Source: Vibrio neptunius
GTDB taxonomy: Bacteria > Pseudomonadota > Gammaproteobacteria > Enterobacterales > Vibrionaceae
NCBI RefSeq assembly: GCF_000967495.1
Contig: NZ_JXXU01000030.1
Location: 1-64,000, forward strand
DNA: 64,000 bases
Direction of reading: 5' to 3'
The notes under the pieces: generated by a model
Databases searched by the model: none
The model's input: only the letters and a program-made list of their open reading frames with translations
What the model was told of the DNA's origin: nothing
Made by a program: the position numbers and the translations under genes
Shown here: in pieces, positions 36,039 through 44,005 of the stretch
Layout: every line of letters starts with the position of its first letter
How positions within the stretch are numbered: the stretch's first letter is position 1

Positions 36039-37229
36039 ATGAATAGATTCAACACATTCATCTCATCCACTAGCTCAGTGCTGACGCTTGTGGTTGCTTA
36101 TTCAGCTCATGCGGCCCCAACACCAGTGCCGATTGAAACCGAATCAGGCATCGCAATCGTACCTTATCTGAACCTCTACAGCGGCCATAACAACAACGTC
36201 GCTAAAGAAGAGTTCAACGAAACCAGCTCTTGGTTTGCAGTCTATGAACCTGGCGTGGGCTTTGAACTGGAAAATGGCAAGCAAAAACACAACTTAGGCT
36301 ATCGCATTCAACGCGGTGAATTCTTCAGCTCTCAACGTGACAACTATACCGATCATTTTCTTGATCTTACGAGTTATTGGGAAGTCAATTCAAGAAATGC
36401 ACTCGACCTACGCTATAGCGTTACCAAAACGCACGAAAATCGTGGTGATAATGACACGACGACCAACCTCGACTACAACAAATATGTCTCAAACTCTTTC
36501 AATATTGGCTATCGCTATGGCAGCACTGAAGCAAAAGGCCAAATTGAGACCAATTTGGGCTGGGGTGATTTGTCGTACAAAAATAACCGAGACGTCACTC
36601 GCTATCAGGATTGGGATGAAGGTCGATTCAGCACCGCATTCTTCTACAAGGCGTTGCCAAAAACTGCTTTATTAGCTCAATACGCCGTCAATGACCGAAG
36701 CTACAACGAAGTCGCATTGGGCTCTAGCGAGCGTGATAGCCTGCACCATTTCATTTATCTAGGTACATCATGGGATGCGACAGGTAAACTTCGTGGGAGC
36801 GTTAAACTGGGCTATCAGAACAAGGATTTTGACGCGCCGCAACGAGAGAGTTTTAACTCATTCTCTTGGGATATTGACGTTGCTTATATGTTGAGAAGCT
36901 ATTCAGCTGTGGAGTTTAAAACCAGTCGTAAATCGACAGACCCGAATGGCTTGGGCGGTGCGATAGACAACTCCATTTACAATGCAAATTGGTCACATAA
37001 CTGGTCACAAATTATCTCTACCCACGCAGAACTTTCCTATCTGTCTGAGGACTATACCGACAGCGTGCGAAAAGACGACACGTCGAAAGCCAGTGTTTAC
37101 CTCGATTATGACTTTCGCCGCTGGCTAACATTCAAAGGCGGTGTGTCTTACGAATCACGTGACTCAAATCTGACCAACTTTAGCTATAACCAATCCGTGT
37201 ATTATTTCTCGGTCGAAGGTGTGATGTAA
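36039..37229 (+). CDS. Outer-membrane beta-barrel of exopolysaccharide export (VpsM/CpsB-like)
   Basis: A 396-residue protein with a signal peptide (ending AHA near 26) and then alternating aromatic/polar strands throughout, typical of an outer-membrane beta-barrel (BBP2 type). Its position between the sugar transferase and the Wza-like gene matches vpsM and cpsB. Since the Wza-like partner is too short to cross the outer membrane, this barrel is the likely exit pore; that is inference from gene context and from known split systems. Confidence 0.8.
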   Translation: MNRFNTFISSTSSVLTLVVAYSAHAAPTPVPIETESGIAIVPYLNLYSGHNNNVAKEEFNETSSWFAVYEPGVGFELENGKQKHNLGYRIQRGEFFSSQRDNYTDHFLDLTSYWEVNSRNALDLRYSVTKTHENRGDNDTTTNLDYNKYVSNSFNIGYRYGSTEAKGQIETNLGWGDLSYKNNRDVTRYQDWDEGRFSTAFFYKALPKTALLAQYAVNDRSYNEVALGSSERDSLHHFIYLGTSWDATGKLRGSVKLGYQNKDFDAPQRESFNSFSWDIDVAYMLRSYSAVEFKTSRKSTDPNGLGGAIDNSIYNANWSHNWSQIISTHAELSYLSEDYTDSVRKDDTSKASVYLDYDFRRWLTFKGGVSYESRDSNLTNFSYNQSVYYFSVEGVM

Positions 37230-37233
37230 GCTC

Positions 37234-37752
37234 ATGAAGTGTCTATTTTCAATTCTTCTGCTGTGCCTTTCATTTCAAGTTATCGCTAATGATGATCTGT
37301 ATCATCTTGGTGTTGGCGATCTGATCAAAGTTCAGGTTTATGATGAACCTGAACTGTCACTCGAAACTCGCGTTAGCGACAGCGGTTCAATGGATTATCC
37401 TTTCTTAGGCAGTATTGCACTCAAGGGCCGTACGCTTCGAGAGGTAAAGGAATCGATCCATGATGGTTTACTGGATGGCTATTTAGTCAATCCAAATGTT
37501 TATGTCAGTGTGGTTGAGTATCGTCCTTACTTTATCAATGGTGAAGTCATGACTTCAGGCGGCTATCCATTTCATCCCGGGCTAACAGTCAATCAAGCGA
37601 TTACCATAGCTGGAGGCTTTACTGAGCGCGCTTCAAAAACCAAAATTTTTGTTTCGTCCAGCGATAAGCCTAACGAAAAACCAGCCCGTGTTTCCCTACT
37701 TCATCGAATCCAACCAGGTGACATCATCACCGTGGAAGAAAGCTTCTTTTAA
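37234..37752 (+). CDS. Short Wza-family polysaccharide export protein (VpsN/CpsC-like)
   Basis: A 172-residue periplasmic protein with a signal peptide (residues 1-18). It carries a Poly_export domain (YHLGVGDLIKVQVYDEPELS) and one SLBB domain (YFINGEVMTSGGYPFHPGLTVNQAITIAGG). Full-length Wza is more than twice as long and ends in an outer-membrane helix, absent here; no lipobox is evident. It starts 4 bp after the barrel gene, consistent with a joint export machine. Confidence 0.85.
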   Translation: MKCLFSILLLCLSFQVIANDDLYHLGVGDLIKVQVYDEPELSLETRVSDSGSMDYPFLGSIALKGRTLREVKESIHDGLLDGYLVNPNVYVSVVEYRPYFINGEVMTSGGYPFHPGLTVNQAITIAGGFTERASKTKIFVSSSDKPNEKPARVSLLHRIQPGDIITVEESFF

Positions 37753-37761
37753 TTGAATATT

Positions 37762-39966
37762 ATGGAAAATACCCAGAACCCTCCGGTGAGCAAAGAAGAG
37801 CTCATTGATATCCGCCAATATTTCAAAGTGCTACTTAACTATAAGTGGCGCATTGCTATTTTCGCTTTATTGGTAACGGCCATTACAGTGCTGGTTGTCT
37901 TGTCTCTGCCGTCAAAATATACCGCCAGAGCGACTTTGTTGATTGAGTCCCAACAAGCCAATATTATCTCGATAGAAGACTTTTACGGCTTGGATACCAA
38001 AAGCCAAGAGTATTATTTAACACAGATTGAGATTCTCAAATCTGATCGCGTCTCTGAAGAAGTCATCCGTCGTTTGGACCTCGCCAACCATCCAGAATTT
38101 GATCCTCGCTCTAAAGAGAAGACTGAAGCCTCTTTAAAAGACCGTTTGATTGAGTGGTTTCCTGTGTTGCAAGCATTTAGGAAGTCCCTTCCAGAACAAG
38201 ATATTGGCAAGTCTGAGTACGCGCGAAACAAGCTGGTTTTATACAAATTCAAACGTGGTTTGGCCATCAATCCAATTCGAAAAACTCAGCTAGTACAAAT
38301 CTCTTATACCAGCAAAGACCCTGAACTATCTGCGCAAATTGCGAATGAAATCGGACGCGTTTTCATGGACAGCAATATTGAAGCGAAAATTGAGGTCACT
38401 CGGCAGGCGTCAAGCTGGCTAAATGAGCGTATTGGCGATTTACGCGAAAAATTACGTCAATCCGAAGCACAACTACAAGCTTTCTTACAAGCCGAAGGAT
38501 TGGTTGATATTCAAGGCGTTGAAAGCCTTGCTTCTCAAGAGCTGGCAGAACTCACCTCTCAGCTTAACAAAGCCCGTGATAGACGTGTCGCCTCGGAAAC
38601 CTTGTATCAGGTTGCCAGAAACTATAAATCTGACTCCAGTCAACTATCTGCCCTCGCTTCCGTCCCAGAGATTTCCAATCACCCGACGATTCGTGATGTT
38701 AAAGTAGCGGAAGTTCAAGCAGAGCGGAAAGTCTCCGAGCTTTCGAAACGCTACGGCCCTAAGCACCCAAAACTCAAAGCGGCGATGGCTGAGTTAGAGT
38801 CTGTGAAGAAAAATCTCAGTTCGGAGTTAAACCAGCTTCTAAATGGCATCAACAATGAACTCAAAGCAGCAAAACAAGCCGAAAAGACGATCCGCAGCGA
38901 GCTCGAAAACCGCAAAGTTGAGTTTCAGGACCTGACGGTTAAAAACGCCAAGTATTCAGAGCTTAAACGGGAAGTACAAACCAACCGAGAGCTGTTTGAT
39001 TTATTCTTAAGTCGTCAGAAAGAAACCAGTGCATCGAGTGATTTTAATGCCAATATTGCGCGCTTTACTGACTATGCTAGCCCTCCACTTGCGCCAAGTA
39101 AGCCAAATCGCAAAATGATCGTAATCCTGGCATTTTTGGCATCGCTAAGTTTTGGTTGTGTGATGGCGTTTGTCGCTGATGCGGTGAACGATACGTTCAC
39201 AGATATTAAGCAAGTCTCCAAACAACTCTCTCTGGAGATCCTTGGTATTGTACCGTCACTAAAAACTAAGCGACCGTTAGATGGCAAAGCCTATTTCGAT
39301 GAGCGCAATCGCCAGTTAACAGAAGCCATACGAACAGTCCGTACTGGGTACTTGCTGGCAAACTCGAATAAATCGAGCTCTGTCCTCATGGTGACTTCAT
39401 CACAACCTGACGAAGGCAAAACAACATCGGCGCTCAACCTTGCTCTTTCTCTTGCCCAGATGGAAAAGACATTGTTAATCGACTGCGATTTGAGGAAACC
39501 CGCTGTTGCTCGCCGCTTTGGTCTACCGTCAGCACAACCTGGAGTCACAAATATCCTAACCAAAACTCATGTCATAGAGGATTGCATATATAGGGATGAA
39601 GAATCAGAGCTGGATGTACTTGCTGCTGGCACATACACCAATAATCCTCTTGAACTGATTTCCTCTTCAGGGTTCACCGATTTTATTGAGCAGCTAAAAA
39701 CGAAATACGATCGTATCATCATCGATACCCCTCCTTGTCTCGCAGTTAGCGACGCATTTATGCTGTCTCGCTATGTTGATTCTGCGGTTATCGTGATTAA
39801 TGCGTCTCATACCCGAACCAAGACGGTACGCGATGTGGTAGGAAAGCTGGCCCAGCAAGGGACTAGAATCGACGGTGTCATTCTCAACAAACTTAACGTA
39901 AAGAAGGCATCAGCGTACAGCGGCTACAAACAATATCAGTCTTATTACGGGGTCGAGAACGTGTAA
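37762..39966 (+). CDS. Wzc-like chain-length regulator and tyrosine autokinase (VpsO/CpsD-like)
   Basis: About 734 residues from the ATG at 37762. A Wzz domain with two membrane helices (~30-50 and ~455-475) flanks a coiled-coil periplasmic part. The C-terminal BY-kinase has Walker A (QPDEGKTTSALNLA, ~550), Walker A' (LLIDCDLRKPAV, ~575) and Walker B (IIIDTPPCLAVSDA, ~660). It ends in a tyrosine-rich tail (YSGYKQYQSYYG), the autophosphorylation sites. It controls polymer length and export with the Wza-like protein. The next gene overlaps its stop by one base. Confidence 0.9.
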   Translation: MENTQNPPVSKEELIDIRQYFKVLLNYKWRIAIFALLVTAITVLVVLSLPSKYTARATLLIESQQANIISIEDFYGLDTKSQEYYLTQIEILKSDRVSEEVIRRLDLANHPEFDPRSKEKTEASLKDRLIEWFPVLQAFRKSLPEQDIGKSEYARNKLVLYKFKRGLAINPIRKTQLVQISYTSKDPELSAQIANEIGRVFMDSNIEAKIEVTRQASSWLNERIGDLREKLRQSEAQLQAFLQAEGLVDIQGVESLASQELAELTSQLNKARDRRVASETLYQVARNYKSDSSQLSALASVPEISNHPTIRDVKVAEVQAERKVSELSKRYGPKHPKLKAAMAELESVKKNLSSELNQLLNGINNELKAAKQAEKTIRSELENRKVEFQDLTVKNAKYSELKREVQTNRELFDLFLSRQKETSASSDFNANIARFTDYASPPLAPSKPNRKMIVILAFLASLSFGCVMAFVADAVNDTFTDIKQVSKQLSLEILGIVPSLKTKRPLDGKAYFDERNRQLTEAIRTVRTGYLLANSNKSSSVLMVTSSQPDEGKTTSALNLALSLAQMEKTLLIDCDLRKPAVARRFGLPSAQPGVTNILTKTHVIEDCIYRDEESELDVLAAGTYTNNPLELISSSGFTDFIEQLKTKYDRIIIDTPPCLAVSDAFMLSRYVDSAVIVINASHTRTKTVRDVVGKLAQQGTRIDGVILNKLNVKKASAYSGYKQYQSYYGVENV

Positions 39967-40658
39967 TGAGAAAGCGAGCAGCAGCTTCATTATTCAAACT
40001 AGGACTGGCATTTTCCGCCATCTGTGTTCTTTACCTATCGTATCACTTTGGCGTAGCGTCACTCTACGCCAAAGCGGTATCGAACCAGATTGAGCAATGG
40101 AATGCGTCCAACAAAAAGCCCTCATTCAGCGACATAGAAAGTGCTGAAAAACTTATCAGCGCAGGCCTCACACATCATCCATCGCATCCGCACTATTTCG
40201 ACTTACAAGGAAAAGTGTACGAGTGGAAAGCTTACATTAGTGATAGCCTCGATAAAGAGGCTTACTTGAAGTTAGCGAAAAGCGCCTATCTTAACAGCGC
40301 AGAACTGAGGCCAAACTGGCCGAACACTTGGGTCAACTTGGCAACGCTAGAAACTCAAATGCAAGGTGAAAGCCGTGAACTCTACCTACGCAAAGCTGAT
40401 CAAAAAGGCCCTTTTGTACCTCAGGTCAACTTGAAAATCGCGACTTTGGCCTTATCCCATTGGCAACAGTTTACGCCCCAAGAACGTAAGCTTGCGATGC
40501 CCCACATTTACAGAGCGATCAAGCATAAAGATGTCCGACAATCATTCCGTGACTACCTAACAAAAAGCAGTAAATTTCGTTTCGCTTGTATCATAATGAA
40601 GCAAATGCCCGATATCGATTACGCTTCTATCGGCTCATGTCGCTACCTCAAGGTATAA
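39966..40658 (+). CDS. VpsP/CpsE-like exopolysaccharide protein
   Basis: A 230-residue protein with one N-terminal membrane helix (LGLAFSAICVLYLSYHF) and then a helical TPR-like repeat domain (AGLTHHPSHPHYFDLQGKVYEW, AELRPNWPNTWVNLATLE). It lies after the Wzc-like gene as vpsP and cpsE do. It starts within the last base of that gene, so translation is coupled. Exact role is unknown; TPR domains usually hold complexes together. Confidence 0.8.
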   Translation: MRKRAAASLFKLGLAFSAICVLYLSYHFGVASLYAKAVSNQIEQWNASNKKPSFSDIESAEKLISAGLTHHPSHPHYFDLQGKVYEWKAYISDSLDKEAYLKLAKSAYLNSAELRPNWPNTWVNLATLETQMQGESRELYLRKADQKGPFVPQVNLKIATLALSHWQQFTPQERKLAMPHIYRAIKHKDVRQSFRDYLTKSSKFRFACIIMKQMPDIDYASIGSCRYLKV

Positions 40659-40795
40659 GTGTTTCAGATATGAGCGCAGCGTTGAATCATTTTTAAGAAA
40701 AACAGAATGTTAAGATAATATTTATCGATAAATCTAAACCAGTCCATATACTGGCAGTACTATAGGCTCATTAAGAGTATTCGGGAACTAACATA

Positions 40796-41371
40796 ATGAA
40801 TTACAAAGCATGGGTATTGATAACCAGCATAGTGTTTTCAGCACACAGTATGGCTGAGAAAGCACCTGATGTTACTTGTTCAGATGCAGATGCCATTCAA
40901 GCATCAATAGAAAACGCTACTGACGTCACGTCGACACTAGTCAGCTTACTTTCTAACTGTCCTGATCAGTCAACCGATATACTCTCTATCGCATCACAAG
41001 CACATTCCAATGAGAGCCTCGCTGTACTCGACGCTGCCAGTCAAGTATTGGCACCGGAGCAAATGGCTAAAGCAACCGCTATTGTCGTCAGCCACGCAAA
41101 TCCCGAGGCCTACGATCAGCTTATCCAACAAGCGGTTCTCTCTGCTCCAGAGCACGCGCAAGATATTGTTGATGAAGTTGCAAAGCTCGGCCTTCTCGAC
41201 CCGACCGATATTCTGATTGCAGCTATTTCAGGTGGCGCTGACCCGGCGTTAATCAGTGAACCAACAGCTGCGGGTATTGCCACTGCTCCACCTTTAGCGG
41301 TTAACCCAGGCGCAACGACCGCATTGGGAACTGGCAATGGTAGTGGCGGTGGTACAGCCTCTCCGAATTAG
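40796..41371 (+). CDS. Secreted small protein of the exopolysaccharide operon
   Basis: A 191-residue protein with a signal peptide (MNYKAWVLITSIVFSAHSMA). The mature part is acidic and helical with two cysteines (VTCSDAD, LLSNCPDQ) that could form a disulfide, and repeated short helices around residues 55-130. It ends in a flexible Gly/Ala/Pro/Ser-rich tail. I do not recognise the family. It has its own 140-bp upstream gap and is followed by a strong terminator, so it may be the end of the main transcript or a separate, highly expressed product such as a matrix component. Confidence 0.7.
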   Translation: MNYKAWVLITSIVFSAHSMAEKAPDVTCSDADAIQASIENATDVTSTLVSLLSNCPDQSTDILSIASQAHSNESLAVLDAASQVLAPEQMAKATAIVVSHANPEAYDQLIQQAVLSAPEHAQDIVDEVAKLGLLDPTDILIAAISGGADPALISEPTAAGIATAPPLAVNPGATTALGTGNGSGGGTASPN

Positions 41372-41390
41372 GTTGTGGATATTTGACTAA

Positions 41391-41417
41391 GGCAGGCCTT
41401 GAGCCTGCCCTTTTTTT
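41391..41417 (+). terminator. Strong intrinsic terminator before the ligase gene
   Basis: GGCAGGC-CTTGA-GCCTGCC then C and seven T. The tail ends only 9 bp before the ligase ATG at 41427, so it must either be read through or be overridden for the ligase to be made. Confidence 0.9.
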
Positions 41418-41426
41418 GTGCTTTTT

Positions 41427-42746
41427 ATGACAAGTTTGCTTGAAAGACTGATTTACCCTTTTTTCCTTCTATTTGTGTTTTGGCTCCCTATCCCTTTAGG
41501 CGGAAACCGTCCGTGGGCCTGGTCGATCAATGAATTCCTTATCGCTGCGTTGTTGCTTCTCTGCGTGATTAGTTACTCCAGTGATCATTGGCTGCATTAT
41601 TTAAAACGAACCCGATGGGTGATAGTGCCATTAGCTCTTTTTACTCTGTGGAGTTTTATCCAGCCTCTACTTCCTTTTGGCTCTTTTGAGGACACTGGAC
41701 TGGCGATCGTCTCATCGGTTAAAACGCTACATTATTTACAGTTGTGTTTAGTTGCATCGGTTGTCATAACTAGTATGTCGCGACTCAAAGCCCTGACTCT
41801 CGTCATGGTGAGCAGTGGTGTATGCCAGGGTTTTTACGCAGGTGTTATTCAACTGCTCGATCTCCCTCTGTCTCCTATATTAGATTTACCCGTCGGTCAC
41901 AGAGCTTCGGGGAGCTTTGTTTACCATAACCACTTGGCCAACTTCCTGCTGATCAACCTATGCATTGGCTTTGGACTACTGATCTCACAATTGCAAGATA
42001 ATCAGAAACAAAGTATTCGTCTTTCTGCGCAACACTTTTTTGCCGTGTTCCTATCTGACAAAGCTTTCATTCGTTTGGGCTTGATCATTATGGTTATCGC
42101 TCTGGTTTTAACCCGCTCTCGGATGGGAAATGTGGCATTTTTTATCGCTCTGACTACGGGCTGCTTGCTTCTACTGCTGCTTTTTAAAAACAAACCCAAA
42201 AGCATGTATGTACTTATTGCCAGCCTGTTTGCGATTGATACTTTGATTGTCAGCACATGGTTTGGCTTAGACAAAGTGAAACAACGTTTAGTCGAGACCA
42301 GTCTGAGTAATGAATCAAGAGATGATGTGATATATGCAGCTTTTGAAGCAATCCAACAACAGCCCTGGGTTGGCTTAGGTGGTGGCAGTTTTTACTCGTC
42401 GTTTCAGGCCTACAATAACGGAAAAATTCAACTCTTTTACGATCACGCCCACAACGACTATATCCAGTTTGTCTTCGAGTATGGTCTGATTGGTACATCA
42501 ATACTGGCAGTGGCTGTTGTCGCCGCTCTGCTTAAGTCAATGCAAGCTTTTCGAAATCGACGCAGCCGTCAGATGAAAGGAGCGGGGCTCGGGGCTTTTA
42601 TGGCTATATTAGGGATGCTGATCCACATGAGCGTTGATTTCCCACTACAAGCACCAGCAACGACTATCTATTTCTTACTTTGTCTACTCATCGCTCACTG
42701 GGCTTTTTCTATCCCTGCCGTAAAACGTAAACGCTCAGATGACTAG
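41427..42746 (+). CDS. O-antigen ligase/Wzy-like membrane protein
   Basis: About 439 residues from the ATG at 41427, or three more from a GTG at 41418. About eleven hydrophobic helices are visible, with the Wzy_C signature in the large loop (GLGGGSFYSSFQAYNN, then FYDHAHNDYIQFVFEYGLIG). Such proteins polymerise or ligate lipid-linked glycans at the periplasmic face. As last gene of the cluster it would join or extend the exopolysaccharide repeat units. There is no ribosome binding site in its leader, which is the tail of a terminator. Confidence 0.85.
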   Translation: MTSLLERLIYPFFLLFVFWLPIPLGGNRPWAWSINEFLIAALLLLCVISYSSDHWLHYLKRTRWVIVPLALFTLWSFIQPLLPFGSFEDTGLAIVSSVKTLHYLQLCLVASVVITSMSRLKALTLVMVSSGVCQGFYAGVIQLLDLPLSPILDLPVGHRASGSFVYHNHLANFLLINLCIGFGLLISQLQDNQKQSIRLSAQHFFAVFLSDKAFIRLGLIIMVIALVLTRSRMGNVAFFIALTTGCLLLLLLFKNKPKSMYVLIASLFAIDTLIVSTWFGLDKVKQRLVETSLSNESRDDVIYAAFEAIQQQPWVGLGGGSFYSSFQAYNNGKIQLFYDHAHNDYIQFVFEYGLIGTSILAVAVVAALLKSMQAFRNRRSRQMKGAGLGAFMAILGMLIHMSVDFPLQAPATTIYFLLCLLIAHWAFSIPAVKRKRSDD

Positions 42747-42755
42747 CGAGTAAGC

Positions 42756-42790
42756 GAACACTCCCTCGCAATGAGGGAGTGTTCCTTTTT
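42756..42790 (+). terminator. Terminator after exopolysaccharide operon
   Basis: GAACACTCCCT and AGGGAGTGTTC form an 11-bp stem followed by CTTTTT, ending rightward transcripts 10 bp after the ligase stop. It may also serve the convergent scs operon, though its minus-strand side has no T-run. Confidence 0.85.
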
Positions 42791-42792
42791 CA

Positions 42793-43494
42793 TTACAATT
42801 GTTTTTCGATGATTTCTTCCAGTTTATCGTAAGGCACATAACCCGGGATCACGCTCTCACCAACAATCAAAGCAGGCGTTCCACGCAAACCGAAGCCATT
42901 GAACAACGCGTAATTGTTTTCCAACTGCTTTTCAATGTCTTCAGGGTTGTTCAGGTACTGTTCTGTACCTGTTTTCTTGGCAATTTTAGCCAGAGAAATC
43001 GCATCGTGGGTCCCTGGTTTCGCCACTAAAAACTCGTGAACTTGAGGGTACTTGTCACGTGCATTTTGCCACACATTCAAAGCATAACCCGCCGAGTTCA
43101 CACTCGAAGAACCTTCTTTCAGCGGAACATACAAGTTAACGACTTTGATTTGCGGGTAGTCCTTTACCAACTTCTGCAATTCAAGATCTAGCTTCTTACA
43201 ATAAGGGCAGCTGTAATCCGTCACGTTAACCAAGGTTAATTCCGCATTTTCTGCCCCTATAGAGGTGTGCTTAGGGTCGTTGATATACGCTTGGCTGCTC
43301 GATAGCAACTGATCAAATTGTTGCTGTTGCTTAACGTACATGCCCAAACTTTCGTGAAGCCCGTTGACGACACCTGGATTGGCTTTTAGCATCTCGACAA
43401 TTTCGTTGATTTTTTCGTCCTGATTTTGAGCTTGAGCCAGAGGCGATAACGCCATAACGCCCATCGCCAATGCTATTGTTAATTTCTTAATCAC
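42793..43494 (-). CDS. ScsC/DsbA-like thiol-disulfide protein
   Basis: A 233-residue periplasmic protein with a signal peptide (ending AQA near 22). An N-terminal helical part (25-80), as in trimerising ScsC proteins, precedes a thioredoxin fold with the CPYC active site near 95 and the cis-proline loop RGTPALIV near 205. It would refold or isomerise disulfides, kept reduced by the ScsB-like protein of the same operon. Start is GTG after AGGAAAG. It is the last gene, 10 bp after the ScsD-like gene. Confidence 0.85.
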   Translation of the reverse strand: MIKKLTIALAMGVMALSPLAQAQNQDEKINEIVEMLKANPGVVNGLHESLGMYVKQQQQFDQLLSSSQAYINDPKHTSIGAENAELTLVNVTDYSCPYCKKLDLELQKLVKDYPQIKVVNLYVPLKEGSSSVNSAGYALNVWQNARDKYPQVHEFLVAKPGTHDAISLAKIAKKTGTEQYLNNPEDIEKQLENNYALFNGFGLRGTPALIVGESVIPGYVPYDKLEEIIEKQL

Positions 43495-43504
43495 TGTATC
43501 TTTC

Positions 43505-44005
43505 CTACTGATTTAACCAAAGTCTGGCTAACATACCAGGTGGTGTGATGATGCCTGTTGTAATGCTTTCCACCTTGCCATCTTTGATTATGAAAATGGT
43601 TGGGGTTACGGAGATATTCCAACGATTGAATATCTCCCCTCTTTCATCATTAATATTGTTAAATTGATACTCTTGAGCCTGCATAAACTGCCGAACTCGA
43701 GCGGACGTTCCTGACGAGCCAGCGACACCGATGACCGGATAGTACTGACTCAACCAGTCAACCGTTGGGCTGACAAACTTACACGCAGGACACCAAGTCG
43801 CCCAGAAATAGACCATCACTGGCTGCTCATAGCTCATGGCAATCACATCTACCGACTCTCCATCCAGAGTGACACCCGTGATAGGTGGCGCCGATTCAGT
43901 CGGTAAGCTCTGGCTACGAAACCAATCCATCGCCACAGAAATCGCAATGGCCAATATCACCAGAATCAAAATCTCTTTAAGCCAGTAACGCAGAGAACGT
44001 TTCAC
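43505..44005 (-). CDS. ScsD-like membrane-anchored thioredoxin
   Basis: A 166-residue protein with an N-terminal membrane anchor (LKEILILVILAIAISVAMDWF) and a periplasmic thioredoxin domain. Its active site is WCPAC near 71 and its cis-proline loop is VTPTIFII. The start is a GTG overlapping the TAG of the ScsB-like gene (TAGTG), which couples translation. Confidence 0.85.
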   Translation of the reverse strand: MKRSLRYWLKEILILVILAIAISVAMDWFRSQSLPTESAPPITGVTLDGESVDVIAMSYEQPVMVYFWATWCPACKFVSPTVDWLSQYYPVIGVAGSSGTSARVRQFMQAQEYQFNNINDERGEIFNRWNISVTPTIFIIKDGKVESITTGIITPPGMLARLWLNQ

